From Hydrogenophaga sp. (GTDB lineage: Bacteria; Pseudomonadota; Gammaproteobacteria; Burkholderiales; Burkholderiaceae_C), in assembly GCF_026125825.1 (NCBI RefSeq), contig NZ_JAHCKK010000009.1, positions 1 through 64,000 of the forward strand: a stretch of DNA of 64,000 nucleotides, read 5' to 3'. The position numbers and the translations under genes were made by a program. Shown piece after piece: positions 41,471 to 50,036 of the stretch; the first letter of the stretch is position 1; the number at the start of each line of letters is the position of its first letter. The notes under the pieces are model-generated. The model searched no databases. It was not told the origin of the DNA and saw only the letters and a program-made list of their open reading frames with translations.

Positions 41471-41797
41471 CGAATGTCTGCTCCTTGGGCCAGGGGCCTG
41501 TGGGGTGGGTGGGTGCATGGGTGCATTGTTGACGCAATAGAAACAGACTACTCCTGCTTATCGCCTTTATCTGAAGCGAGGCCGTGCCTATAGTTCCAGC
41601 CATGGTTCTTCAGCATGTTCATCTCCACTGCGCCCTGGGCGCAGGCGCGCTGCGCGGCGCCTTCCAGGCCGCGGCACCGCCGTCTTCCTGACGGCACCCC
41701 ACACCCCCCGGTTCCATCCACGGAAATGCCAGCCCCGGTGCTTCACCAGGGACGGCATCGCTCGCCCTTTCCACTGTCCAACCCAAGAAAAGACACC
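41471..41797. other. Divergent intergenic region with porin promoter
   Basis: 327 bp holding the upstream sequence of the methyltransferase and the long leader of the porin gene. A TATAGT box at 41589-41594 is the best minus-10 candidate for the porin, with only a weak TTTATC at the minus-35 place, and TTGACG at 41529-41534 is another partial box. That would give a leader of about 200 bases, long enough for post-transcriptional control by a small RNA, as is common for porins. No gene is seen inside. Confidence 0.4.
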
Positions 41798-42907
41798 ATG
41801 AAAAAAATCGCCGCCGCAGCCGCTCTGGCCGCCCTTGCAGTGCCTTCGTTCGCGCAGTCCAGCGTCACGCTGTATGGCGTGGCCGACATGTTCTACCAGT
41901 ACGCCGATGGGGCCAACTCGCTGTCGCGCGCGCAGTCGGGCGGCCTGGCCGGCAGCCGTTTTGGCCTGCGCGGCTCGGAAGACCTGGGCGGTGGCCTGCG
42001 CGCCAATTTCACGCTGGAAGGCGGCGTGAACCTGGACGACGGCACCAGCGGCCAGGGCGGCGCGCTGTTTGGCCGCCAGGCGCATGTGGGCTTGTCGGGC
42101 GCGTTCGGCGCGGTGTCGCTGGGCCGCCAGTACACGGCGCTGTATGCGGCCACGAACGACCACAGCCTGTTCACCAGCGCGGGCGCAGGCCCCTCCACCG
42201 CCCTCATTGGTGGTTTCGGTGGCGGCTACGAGCTGGTGCGGGGTGCCTCGGCCACGGCGGCGCCGCCGCAAGCCGGTGCCACGGGCAACGGCGCTCCCGC
42301 GCGCATCAACAACTCGATCAAGTACGAGTCGCCGAGCCTGGCCGGTTTCAAGCTGGGTGCGGTCTACGGCATGGGTGAAGTCGCGGGTGCCAGCGGCGAC
42401 AACCAGGTGATGGAGGCCTCGGTGCGCTACACGGGCCATGGCTTCGATGTGATCGGCTCCTACCTCACCGACGAGGCGCGCGGCGGCATCGGTGTGAACT
42501 CGACGGACGCGCGCATCGGCACCCTGTCGGGCGCGTACAACTTCGCGCCGTTCCGCGTGGTGGCGGGCTACATCGACTTCGACGACAAGCGCGTGGCCAA
42601 TCTCGATGGCGAAGGCGCCTGGGTGGGCATCGACTACCAGACCGGCAAGACCACCTGGAAGGCGCAGTACGTGATCAACTCGCCCAAGAACCTGAGCAAC
42701 GCGGACAGCAAGGCGTTTGGCGTGGGCGTGGTGTACGACCTCTCCAAGCGCACGGCGCTGTATTCGAGCCTGACGCGCTTTCGCAACGACGCGAACGCCG
42801 GCGCGGGCGGCCTGGGCCGTTTCAACGCCGCCCTGCCTGCCGGCCTGACCTCGGCGGTGGACAACGACATCACGGAGTTCGCCGTCGGCATCCGCCACAC
42901 GTTCTGA
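41798..42907 (+). CDS. Gram-negative porin (general bacterial porin family)
   Basis: A 369-residue outer-membrane porin: signal peptide MKKIAAAAALAALAVPSFAQ, first strand SSVTLYGVADMFYQY, SRFGLRGSEDLGGGLRANFTLE, HVGLSGAFGAVSLGRQY, the NNSIKYESPSLAGFKLGAVYG strand, and C-terminal AVGIRHTF ending in Phe. It is closer to the classical Comamonadaceae porin pattern than the one in the Rieske operon. It stands alone with its own terminator. Confidence 0.95.
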   Translation: MKKIAAAAALAALAVPSFAQSSVTLYGVADMFYQYADGANSLSRAQSGGLAGSRFGLRGSEDLGGGLRANFTLEGGVNLDDGTSGQGGALFGRQAHVGLSGAFGAVSLGRQYTALYAATNDHSLFTSAGAGPSTALIGGFGGGYELVRGASATAAPPQAGATGNGAPARINNSIKYESPSLAGFKLGAVYGMGEVAGASGDNQVMEASVRYTGHGFDVIGSYLTDEARGGIGVNSTDARIGTLSGAYNFAPFRVVAGYIDFDDKRVANLDGEGAWVGIDYQTGKTTWKAQYVINSPKNLSNADSKAFGVGVVYDLSKRTALYSSLTRFRNDANAGAGGLGRFNAALPAGLTSAVDNDITEFAVGIRHTF

Positions 42908-43003
42908 ACTTTTTCCGGGCGGCGCGGCTCACACAAATACCGGGCCGCGCGCCCGCAACGCCTCTCCAAGGGTGGTCCATCCCAGATGACTCCACCTTTT
43001 TCA

Positions 43004-43029
43004 CAGCCCCTTCGGGGGCTGTTTTTTTT
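43004..43029 (+). terminator. Rho-independent terminator after the porin
   Basis: CAGCCCC and GGGGCTG pair around a TTCG tetraloop and are followed by eight T (43022-43029). It lies about 97 bp after the porin stop and 33 bp before the end of the convergent LysR gene. The cUUCGg loop is exceptionally stable. Confidence 0.93.
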
Positions 43030-43061
43030 GGGGGCCAGCGGCCCGCCCACGGCCCGGGCGC

Positions 43062-44030
43062 TCAGGCCACGCGCCCGGCGGCGCGCGCCACGCCCTCGCG
43101 CAGCCACACGTGCGCCGGGTCGTGGTCGTTGCGGCTGTGCCAGACCGCGCGGAAGGTGGAGGGCGCGCTGGGGTAGGGTGGCTCGCGCATGCGCAGCCCG
43201 CCGCCCTCGGCCAGGTTGCGCGCCAGCGACGACGGCATGATGGAGAGCATGTCCGAGCCGCGCAGCAGCGCGGGTATGGCCAGCGAGTGCGGCACGGTGG
43301 CGCGGTAGCGCGGTGCCAGCCCCACGGCGGACAAGGCCTCTTCCAGCGCGTGGCGGTCGAACATCTCGGCCTGCCGCGCCAGCCCCCGCTCCAGGATGAA
43401 GCCCCCCACCGCGCCTTCTTCCTGCCCACCCACGGACACCGTCACCAGCGGGTAGCGCGCGAGGTCCGGCAGCGCGAGCTTGCGGCGCGAGGCCGGGTGG
43501 TCTTTGCGCATGACGATCAGCTCGCCCTGCGTCATGAGGGTGCGTGAACTCAGGCGCGAAGGCACCTGCGCAAAGATGCCCACCGCCAGGTCGATGCGGC
43601 CCACGTCGATCTGCTCGGCCAGGTCCAGCCGCGTGGAGGGGCGCACCACGAGGTCGATGCCCGGGGCCTCCTGCGCCATGAGCCGGCTGAGCTCGGCCAC
43701 CATCACGGCCGTGAGGTGGTCGTTGGCGGCGATCACGAAGCGCCGCTGGGAGCGCGCGGGGTCGAACGGCTCCACGCCCAGCGTGGCCTCGATGCGGCGC
43801 AGCGCGCCGCGCAGTTCGTCGGCCATGGCCATGGCGCGCGCGGTCGGCACCATGCCCTTGGCGGTGCGCACGAAAAGCTCGTCGCCCACCACTTCGCGCA
43901 GGCGCGTGAGCGCATGGCTCACCGCAGACTGGCTCAGGTTCAGCCGCTTGCCCGCGCGCAGCAGGTTGCGGTCTTCGTGCACCGCGTCGAAGACTTTGAT
44001 GAGGTTCAGGTCGATGCGTCCGATGCTCAT
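43062..44030 (-). CDS. LysR-family regulator, candidate activator of the nitrobenzoate genes
   Basis: A 322-residue LysR regulator. HTH: IDLNLIKVFDAVHEDRNLLRAGKRLNLSQSAVSHALTRLRE, followed by an NahR/PnbR-type inducer domain with RRFVIAANDHLTAVMVAEL. This 'IDLNLIKVFDAV' opening is typical of the NodD/NahR-like branch that responds to aromatic acids. Start at 44030 (AGGA before it). It is divergent from the Bug-pnbB-pnbA operon with a palindrome between, which is the usual layout for a LysR activator and its target. Confidence 0.9.
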   Translation of the reverse strand: MSIGRIDLNLIKVFDAVHEDRNLLRAGKRLNLSQSAVSHALTRLREVVGDELFVRTAKGMVPTARAMAMADELRGALRRIEATLGVEPFDPARSQRRFVIAANDHLTAVMVAELSRLMAQEAPGIDLVVRPSTRLDLAEQIDVGRIDLAVGIFAQVPSRLSSRTLMTQGELIVMRKDHPASRRKLALPDLARYPLVTVSVGGQEEGAVGGFILERGLARQAEMFDRHALEEALSAVGLAPRYRATVPHSLAIPALLRGSDMLSIMPSSLARNLAEGGGLRMREPPYPSAPSTFRAVWHSRNDHDPAHVWLREGVARAAGRVA

Positions 44031-44061
44031 GGCGTGTCCTTCGCAAGTTGCATGGCGTGCA

Positions 44062-44077
44062 TTTTGCTCTTGCAAAA
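44062..44077. promoter_or_regulatory. Candidate LysR-type binding palindrome
   Basis: TTTTGC-TCTT-GCAAAA is a perfect inverted repeat in the 138-bp region between the LysR gene and the Bug-pnbBA operon, 32 bp before the LysR start. Position and symmetry suit a LysR recognition site. Confidence 0.5.
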
Positions 44078-44134
44078 ACAGCGATTCCATTCAAGTCGAG
44101 GGATGGCGATCATCCGCACATTCCCACCCCGAAA

Positions 44135-44161
44135 CCCACGAATCCCACGATTCCCACGGAG
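44135..44161. repeat. Three tandem 9-bp repeats before the Bug receptor gene
   Basis: CCCACGAAT, CCCACGATT and CCCACGGAG follow one another directly and end 8 bases before the ATG at 44169; the last copy supplies the GGAG ribosome site. The repeat may be a by-product of slippage or part of a regulatory site. Confidence 0.5.
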
Positions 44162-44168
44162 CCCCACC

Positions 44169-45152
44169 ATGCACACCCTCTCGCGCCGGCGCTTCGGCGC
44201 CACCACCCTCGCCGCCCTGGCCGCCACCGCCTGGCATCCCGCCAGCTTTGCGCAGGGCACCGTGCGCCGCCTGCTCGTCGGCTACCCGCCCGGCGGCACG
44301 CTGGACCAGACGGCTCGCCGCGTGGCCGAGGCCTGGCGCAAGCAGGGCGCGAGTTTCATCGTGGACAACCGCGCGGGCGCCGCCGGCCGCGTGGCCAGCG
44401 CGCAGCTCAAGCGCGAGCGCGCCGACGGCCACACCTTGCTGTGCACCCACACCTCGGCGCTCAGCATCTACCCGCACGTCTACACCCGGCTTTCTTACGA
44501 CGCGGTGGCCGACTTCGTGCCCATCTCGCCCGTGGTTTCGGCCACCTGCGCGCTGGCGGTGGGCCCTGCGGTGCCCGCCTCGGTGAAGACGCTGGCCGAC
44601 TACGTGAAGTGGGTGCGGCAGTCGCCCACCCACGCCATGTACGCCTCGCCCGCGGCCGGGTCGATGGCGCACTTTCTGGGCTACCAGTTCTCCGAGGCGG
44701 CGGGCCTGCAGCTGCAGCATGTGGGCTACCGTGGCTCGGCCCCGGCCATGAACGACCTGCTGGGCGGGCAGATCCCTGCCTACCTCGGCTTCGTGGCCGA
44801 TTTCCTGCCCTACCTGCAGAGCGGCAAGCTGCGCATCCTGGCCGTGAGCGGCGAGAAGCGCTCGCGCTTCCTGCCCCAGGTGCCCAGTTTTGTAGAGCAG
44901 GGCCACGCCGCGCTCACCGGCGTGGAGTCGTACGGCCTCTTCGCGCCGCCTGGCACGCCCGAGGCCACGGTGAAGGCGCTGCACGACGCGGTGATGGCCG
45001 CCAGCCGCGACGAGGCCCTGGTGGCCGGCTTCGAAGAGGTGGGCCTGGAGCTGTTCACGCTCAGCCCCAAGGCCTACGAGCGCTACATCCAGGCCGAGCG
45101 CGACAAGTGGGGCCCCGTGGTGCGCGCGTCTGGCTTCAAATCGGAGGAATGA
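44169..45152 (+). CDS. Bug-family periplasmic receptor (TctC-like)
   Basis: A 327-residue receptor with a twin-arginine-like signal (LSRRRFGATTLAALAATAW, cleavage after SFAQ), then RRLLVGYPPGGTLDQTARRVAEAW, IVDNRAGAAGRVASAQL and the second-domain QHVGYRGSAPAMNDLLGGQ. No tripartite transporter membrane genes are near. First gene of the operon with the hydroxylaminobenzoate lyase and nitroreductase, so a role in capture or sensing of a nitroaromatic acid is inferred. Confidence 0.93.
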   Translation: MHTLSRRRFGATTLAALAATAWHPASFAQGTVRRLLVGYPPGGTLDQTARRVAEAWRKQGASFIVDNRAGAAGRVASAQLKRERADGHTLLCTHTSALSIYPHVYTRLSYDAVADFVPISPVVSATCALAVGPAVPASVKTLADYVKWVRQSPTHAMYASPAAGSMAHFLGYQFSEAAGLQLQHVGYRGSAPAMNDLLGGQIPAYLGFVADFLPYLQSGKLRILAVSGEKRSRFLPQVPSFVEQGHAALTGVESYGLFAPPGTPEATVKALHDAVMAASRDEALVAGFEEVGLELFTLSPKAYERYIQAERDKWGPVVRASGFKSEE

Positions 45153-45154
45153 GC

Positions 45155-45724
45155 ATGACACCGCAAGCCATCGACGACCGCGAAGCGCTCATTCAGCGCA
45201 GCATCGCTTTTCTGGACGAGGTCAAGGACATGACCGCCGGCACGCCCGTGGAGCGCTGGCTCAACGCCACGCACGGCCCGGGCAGTGCGCTGTACGACGA
45301 GCTGGCCCGCCTCGTGAAAGCGGGCGTGCGCGACGGCTGGGCGGCCAACGTCGAGATCACCGGGCCGCACTACCGCCGCAGCCGCATCGCCGAGCCGTCG
45401 CAGCGCACGCACTGGTTCAGCATCACGGCGGTGTACATGGACAGCACGGGCAACACCCAGGGCAACCCGGGGCACACCTTCCGTGGCCAGTACCACGCCC
45501 ACCCCTATGGCGAGCTGAACATGGTGATCCCGCTCAACCCGGGTGCCGCGCTGGCCGGCCCCAATGGCTGGTGCGAAGGCGGCTGGACCGCGCCCGGCCC
45601 GGGCAGCCACCACTACCCCGAGGCGCGCGGGGGCGCGGTCATCGCGCTGTTCTACCTGCCGGCGGGGCGCATCGCCTACCACCCGCCGCCCGAGGTGGCC
45701 GCGCCGGTGGAGCACGCAGCGTGA
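45155..45724 (+). CDS. pnbB: 4-hydroxylaminobenzoate lyase-like protein (DUF4863/PnbB family)
   Basis: A 189-residue protein with the features I associate with PnbB: IAFLDEVKDMTAGTPVERWLN, DGWAANVEITGPHYRRSRI, and a cupin-like core VYMDSTGNTQGNPGHTFRGQYHAHPYGELN with His residues, then GSHHYPEARGGAVIALFYLPAGRI. PnbB converts 4-hydroxylaminobenzoate to protocatechuate and ammonia. The ATG at 45155 has GGAGG at ideal distance, whereas ATG 45149 is too close to it. It overlaps pnbA by GTGA, and a nitroreductase next door is the known genetic arrangement for 4-nitrobenzoate degradation. Confidence 0.8.
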   Translation: MTPQAIDDREALIQRSIAFLDEVKDMTAGTPVERWLNATHGPGSALYDELARLVKAGVRDGWAANVEITGPHYRRSRIAEPSQRTHWFSITAVYMDSTGNTQGNPGHTFRGQYHAHPYGELNMVIPLNPGAALAGPNGWCEGGWTAPGPGSHHYPEARGGAVIALFYLPAGRIAYHPPPEVAAPVEHAA

Positions 45725-46422
45725 GCGGGTCTTGCACCGAAGACACCGCCCGCGTGGTGGATGGCGTGATGCGTGCGCGCCGCAGCCTGCGCGCCTACCG
45801 GCCCGAGCCGGTGCCGCGCGCGCTGCTCGAAGAACTGCTGGCCGTGGCCTGCACCGCGCCGAGCAACTCGAACACCCAGCCCTGGCGGGTGCACGCCGTG
45901 GCGGGCGCGGCCCTGAGGTCGATGGGCGATGCGCTGGTGGCCGCGTTCCGCGAGAACCGCCTGCCGCCTTCGCCGCATTTCCCCGACCCGCTGCCCGAGG
46001 AACACGCGCAGCGGCAGCGCGAGTTCGGCGCGGTCTACTACCGCAGCCTGGGCATCGACCCGACCGACATGCCCGCCCGCATGCGCCAGACCGAGAAGAA
46101 CTTCCATTTCTTCGGCGCCCCGGTCGGCCTGATCTTCACCATCGACGCCCGGCTCGCACCGCACAGCTGGCTGGACCTGGGCCTGCTGGTGCAGAACGTG
46201 ATGATCGCGGCGAGCGCGCGCGGCCTGGGCACCTGCCCGCAGGTGTCGTTCGCGCGCTTTCACCCGGTGATCGCGCAGCACCTCGCGCTGCGCGAGCACG
46301 AGCTCACGGTGTGCGGCATGTCGCTGGGTTACCCCGAGCGCGATGCGCCCGTCAACCGCCTGGCCATGCCGCGCCGCGAAGTGGGCGAGTTCGCCAGCTT
46401 CCAGGGCTTCAGGGCGGCTTGA
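45721..46422 (+). CDS. pnbA: Nitroreductase, probable 4-nitrobenzoate reductase (PnbA-like)
   Basis: A 233-residue FMN nitroreductase-family protein: FMN-contacting RARRSLRAYRPEPV and TAPSNSNTQPWRVHAV near the N-terminus, LGLLVQNVMIAASARGLGTCPQ in the middle, and GMSLGYPERDAPVNRL near the end. PnbA reduces 4-nitrobenzoate to 4-hydroxylaminobenzoate. The start is a GTG overlapping the pnbB stop (GTGA). Overlaps the convergent LysR gene by 14 bp. The family is firm; the substrate comes from the pnbB neighbour. Confidence 0.85.
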   Translation: MSGSCTEDTARVVDGVMRARRSLRAYRPEPVPRALLEELLAVACTAPSNSNTQPWRVHAVAGAALRSMGDALVAAFRENRLPPSPHFPDPLPEEHAQRQREFGAVYYRSLGIDPTDMPARMRQTEKNFHFFGAPVGLIFTIDARLAPHSWLDLGLLVQNVMIAASARGLGTCPQVSFARFHPVIAQHLALREHELTVCGMSLGYPERDAPVNRLAMPRREVGEFASFQGFRAA

Positions 46423-47329
46423 GCTGCCACTGCTGGCGCGCGACGTCCTGAAGAAAGCCCGTGACGGCGCGCACCCTGGCGGCGTTGCGCCGGCTGGGCA
46501 GCGAGACGGCGTACATGGTGTGGGCCACGCTGGAAGCGAACGGCGCGAGCACCTCCACCAGGCGGCCGCTGGCCACGTCGGCCGCGGCCAGCGGGCGCGA
46601 GAGCATGCCAATGCCCGCCCCGGCCACCAGGGCGTGGTGCACCAGCGCCGAGGTGTTGGCGGCGAGTTGCGAGCGCACGGTGACGTCCAGCGGCCGGCCG
46701 CCCTGGCGGAATTTCCAGGTCACGGCGGGGCCTTGCGCGGTGTGCGTGACGGTCTGGTGCTGCTGCAGTTCGTGCGGGTCGGCCGGCACGCCCTGCGCGT
46801 GCAGGTAGGCGGGCGAGGCGTACAGGCGCCGCTCGAACGAGCCGAGTTCGCGCGCCACCACGGCATCGCTGTGGCCCACCGTCGTGCGCAGCGCCACGTC
46901 GATGCCATCGGTCACGAGGTCGGCCACGCGGTCGTCGGCCACGAGCTCGATGCGCAGCGCCGGGTGGCGCGCGCGCAGCTGGGCCAGGCAGGGCACGAGC
47001 AGTTGCTCGCAGATCTCCTGGCTGGAGGCCAGGCGCAGCGCGCCTGCCACGTGGTTTCGCTGCCGGGACAGCGCGGCGGAGATGTCTTCCATCTGCGCCA
47101 GCAGGGCACGCGCCTCCTGCGCCAGCTCGGCGCCTTCGGGCGTGGCCGACAGCCCATGCGTGGAGCGGCGCAGCAAGGTCACGCCGTAGCCGGCTTCGAG
47201 GCGGTCCACGCCGCGCGTGACCACCGACACCGCCACGTTCATCTCGCGCGCGGCGCCCGAGAACGACCGCAGATCGAGCGATCGGACCAGCCACCGCAGG
47301 TCTGCAGGGTCGGGGAGGAAGTGTTTCAT
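46409..47329 (-). CDS. LysR-family transcriptional regulator
   Basis: A 306-residue LysR regulator with HTH LRWLVRSLDLRSFSGAAREMNVAVSVVTRGVDRLEAGYGVTLLRR, in which the usual SxxSR motif of the recognition helix is replaced by AVSVVTRGVDRLE, like the GcvA/CrgA-type branch. The inducer domain includes GALRLASSQEI and LGSFERRLYASPAYL. ATG 47329 is preferred to 47368 by fit to the family start. Convergent with pnbA, so it may be a second regulator of that cluster or unrelated. Confidence 0.88.
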   Translation of the reverse strand: MKHFLPDPADLRWLVRSLDLRSFSGAAREMNVAVSVVTRGVDRLEAGYGVTLLRRSTHGLSATPEGAELAQEARALLAQMEDISAALSRQRNHVAGALRLASSQEICEQLLVPCLAQLRARHPALRIELVADDRVADLVTDGIDVALRTTVGHSDAVVARELGSFERRLYASPAYLHAQGVPADPHELQQHQTVTHTAQGPAVTWKFRQGGRPLDVTVRSQLAANTSALVHHALVAGAGIGMLSRPLAAADVASGRLVEVLAPFASSVAHTMYAVSLPSRRNAARVRAVTGFLQDVARQQWQLKPP

Positions 47330-47435
47330 CGGCCGTGCCTTTGCCTTGGCGTGCGGAGCAAAAGCCATTATCGGGCCGGGCAGTGGTTGGGCGCCCCGGG
47401 CCTTGCTGAGGCCGCGAAGCCCCGCGGCGGGGGCT

Positions 47436-48713
47436 TCAGCGCGCTGGCGTGACGCGCCAGAGGGTGTTGGAGAGGTCGTCCGCCACGATGAGGGCGCCCT
47501 TGGGGTCCACGGTCACGCCCACCGGCCGGCCCATGGTCTTGCCCTCGCTCTGGAAGCCGGTGACAACGTCCACCGCCGGGCCGCTGGGGCGGCCGTTGGC
47601 GAAGGGCACGAAGATCACCTTGTAGCCCACGGGCTCGTCGCGGTTCCAGCTGCCGTGCAGGCCGACGAAGGCGCCTTCGGCAAAAGGTGCCGCAAACCCG
47701 CCCGGCACGAAGGACAGCCCCAGCGGCGCCGAGTGCGAGGGCAGGGCCACGTCCGGGCGCACGGTGGCCTGCACCTTCTGCTCGTCCTGAGGCTGCACGC
47801 GGCGGTCGACGTTGGGGCCCCAGTACGCATAGGGCCAGCCGTAGAACGCCCCTTCCCGCACCGAGGTGAGGTAGTCGGGCACGAGGTCGGGGCCGAGTTC
47901 GTCGCGCTCGTTGACCACCGCCCAGAGTTGCCGGCTCGTGGGCTCGAACGCCAGCGCCGTGGGGTTGCGCAGGCCGGTGGCGAAGGTGCGCGTCGCGCCT
48001 GTGCGGGCGTCGATCTGCCAGACCACGGCGCGGTTTTCCTCCACCGCCATGCCGCGCTCGCCGATGTTGCTGTTGGAGCCGATGCCGACGTAGAGGTAGC
48101 GGCCGTCTGCGTCGGCGGCGAGCGATTTCGTCCAGTGGTGGTTGACCGCCGAAGGCAGCTTGGTCACCGAGACGGGCGCGGCGCCGGCCTGGGTCTGCCC
48201 GGCCACGTACTCAAAGCGCACCAGCTCGTCCTGGTTGGCGACATAGAGCTGGTTGCCCACCAGGGCCAGGCCGTAGGGCGCGTTGAGGTCCTTGGCGTAG
48301 ACCCACCGGCCTTCGTAGGTGCCATCGCCATCGGCGTCGCGCAGCAGGGTCAGCTGGTTGCCGCCTTTGACGGCGGTGTTGCCCCTGGCCTTGATGATGC
48401 CGGCGATGTAGTCCTTGGGCTTGAGCACGGGCGCGCCGCCACCTTTGCCTTCGGCCACGAGGATGTCGCCGTTGGGCAGCACCAGCGACTGGCGCGGGAC
48501 TTTCATGTCGGTGGCGATGGCCTGGATTTTCCAGCCGGGCGGCACCGTGGGCCGGCGCTCGCCCCACAGGGCAGGCTCCGCGATGCGCATGCTGGGCAGC
48601 AGGCCCCGCTGCGGCGGTGGCAGCTCGGGCTGGGCCGTCTGTGCGCCAGCGGTTCCCACGGCCGAGGCCGCCAGCGCCAGCGCGGCGCCCAGGAGGCGGG
48701 CCGGGGCCATCAT
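47436..48713 (-). CDS. PQQ-dependent sugar dehydrogenase-like (sorbosone dehydrogenase family)
   Basis: A 425-residue exported beta-propeller protein. Signal peptide ARLLGAALALAASAVGTAGAQ; then PPGWKIQAIATDMKVPRQSLVLPNGDILVAEG, LNAPYGLALVGNQLYVAN, HWTKSLAADADGRYLYVGIGSNSN, GLRNPTALAFEP, WAVVNERDELG and FVGLHGSWNRDEPVGYKV, the pattern of soluble glucose/L-sorbosone dehydrogenases that use PQQ. It acts in the periplasm and would feed electrons to a cytochrome or oxidase. It overlaps the small membrane protein gene by ATGA and lies beside the caa3 oxidase locus. Real substrate unknown. Confidence 0.9.
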   Translation of the reverse strand: MMAPARLLGAALALAASAVGTAGAQTAQPELPPPQRGLLPSMRIAEPALWGERRPTVPPGWKIQAIATDMKVPRQSLVLPNGDILVAEGKGGGAPVLKPKDYIAGIIKARGNTAVKGGNQLTLLRDADGDGTYEGRWVYAKDLNAPYGLALVGNQLYVANQDELVRFEYVAGQTQAGAAPVSVTKLPSAVNHHWTKSLAADADGRYLYVGIGSNSNIGERGMAVEENRAVVWQIDARTGATRTFATGLRNPTALAFEPTSRQLWAVVNERDELGPDLVPDYLTSVREGAFYGWPYAYWGPNVDRRVQPQDEQKVQATVRPDVALPSHSAPLGLSFVPGGFAAPFAEGAFVGLHGSWNRDEPVGYKVIFVPFANGRPSGPAVDVVTGFQSEGKTMGRPVGVTVDPKGALIVADDLSNTLWRVTPAR

Positions 48714-49093
48714 GCCGGCCTCCGCAGAAAGCCCGCAATGCCGGTGGCGCTGGCCGCCACGGCGAGCACCAGCACCACGGCCGACAGGATCAACCCGGCC
48801 GGCATCGCGGCCCAGCCGTCCTTGCCGTGGATGAGGGCGTTGACGAAGCCGACCACGAAGGTGAGCAGCAGCAAGGCCAGGTAGACCAGCCCCCCCTGAT
48901 GGCGCTGGGCGGGCGAGCGCAGCACCTGCACCGCCGCCCAGAGCAGCACCGGGCCGGCCACCAGCAGCGCCCCGGCGTTCAACCACGCGGCGAAGTTGAC
49001 CCACTGGATCTCCTGGCTGCTGAAGTAGGCCCAGTCGCTGAGCAAGGCGCCCAGGAAGAGCGGCACGGAAGACAGGGCGAAGAGGGCATGCAT
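48710..49093 (-). CDS. Four-helix membrane protein (DUF2231-like)
   Basis: A 127-residue integral membrane protein with four hydrophobic helices (starting LFALSSVPLFLGALLSDWAYF) and few charged residues. It resembles the DUF2231 family, found beside sorbosone-dehydrogenase-like genes, possibly as a membrane or electron-transfer partner. ATGA overlap with the downstream dehydrogenase supports joint function. Confidence 0.78.
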   Translation of the reverse strand: MHALFALSSVPLFLGALLSDWAYFSSQEIQWVNFAAWLNAGALLVAGPVLLWAAVQVLRSPAQRHQGGLVYLALLLLTFVVGFVNALIHGKDGWAAMPAGLILSAVVLVLAVAASATGIAGFLRRPA

Positions 49094-49271
49094 TCAGGGG
49101 TTCGCAGTCGCAAGAAGAGGGCTCATTAGAGGGCTCATTGAGACCATCTTCCTCAGCGGGTGTGGCGGCGTCTGTTCGCCAGCGAACAGTGCGCGGTGCC
49201 GCTCCGTGGTGTCATGCGCGTGGGCGGCGCGGCCCCAGTGCCGGCGGGCGCCCCACCTGGAGGACCATGCC

Positions 49272-50036
49272 TTGGACGAATTGAAACGGTGGGTGCCGTA
49301 TTGCGGCGAGGCGCCCGACCCGGCGAGCTGGCTGGGCCGGTGGAACCTCGACCCGGTGCTGGGCATCGCCCTGTTGCTGCTCCTGGTGCTGCTCTGGCGT
49401 GCGCGCGTGGGGGGTGGGCTCACGCCCCGCCGGCGCCAGAGCCTGCAGGGCGCGTGGGCGCTCACCGTGGTGCTGTATGTGTCGCCGCTGTGCGCCCTGA
49501 GCTCGGCCTTCTTCACCGTGCGGGTGATCCACCACCTCGCGCTGGTGCTGGTGATGGCGCCTTTGCTGGTGCACGGCCTGGAGCCCTGGCTGCGGCGCTG
49601 GCCGGTGTCGCTCTGGGGCGCCACGGCCGCCTCGGCGGTGGTGTTCTGGATCTGGCATGCGCCGGCCCCTTACGCGGCGGCGCTGTCGTCGCACGGCATC
49701 TACGCGCTGATGCAGTTCACGCTGCTGGCCAGTGCGATGGGGTTCTGGCTCGCGGTGCGACGGGCCGGGCCGGCGGCGGCCATGGGCGCGGTGCTGGTCA
49801 CGACGGTGTTGATGGGCCTGCTCGGCGCGCTGATCACTTTCGCGGGACAGCCGCTGTACCCGCCGCACTTCGCCTCCGCGCTGAGCTGGGGCGTGGCGCC
49901 GCTGGAAGACCAGCAGCTCGCCGGCATCACGATGTGGGCGCCGGGCAGCATCGCCTACCTGGCCGCGGCGATGGCGATCGGCTGGCGCTGGATGGACGCC
50001 GAACGCGCGCGCGCCTGGCGCGCCGACCCCGCATGA
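49272..50036 (+). CDS. ctaG: CtaG-type cytochrome c oxidase assembly protein (caa3 family)
   Basis: A 254-residue membrane protein of the CtaG_caa3 family with about seven hydrophobic helices and the His-containing segments RVIHHLALVLVMAPLLV, FWIWHAPAPYAAAL and QQLAGITMW typical of the family, thought to deliver copper to the oxidase. The start is taken as TTG 49272 because GGAGG stands 8 bases before it, while the in-frame GTG upstream lacks a site. Overlaps the cytochrome b561 gene by ATGA. Opens the oxidase locus. Confidence 0.88.
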   Translation: MDELKRWVPYCGEAPDPASWLGRWNLDPVLGIALLLLLVLLWRARVGGGLTPRRRQSLQGAWALTVVLYVSPLCALSSAFFTVRVIHHLALVLVMAPLLVHGLEPWLRRWPVSLWGATAASAVVFWIWHAPAPYAAALSSHGIYALMQFTLLASAMGFWLAVRRAGPAAAMGAVLVTTVLMGLLGALITFAGQPLYPPHFASALSWGVAPLEDQQLAGITMWAPGSIAYLAAAMAIGWRWMDAERARAWRADPA

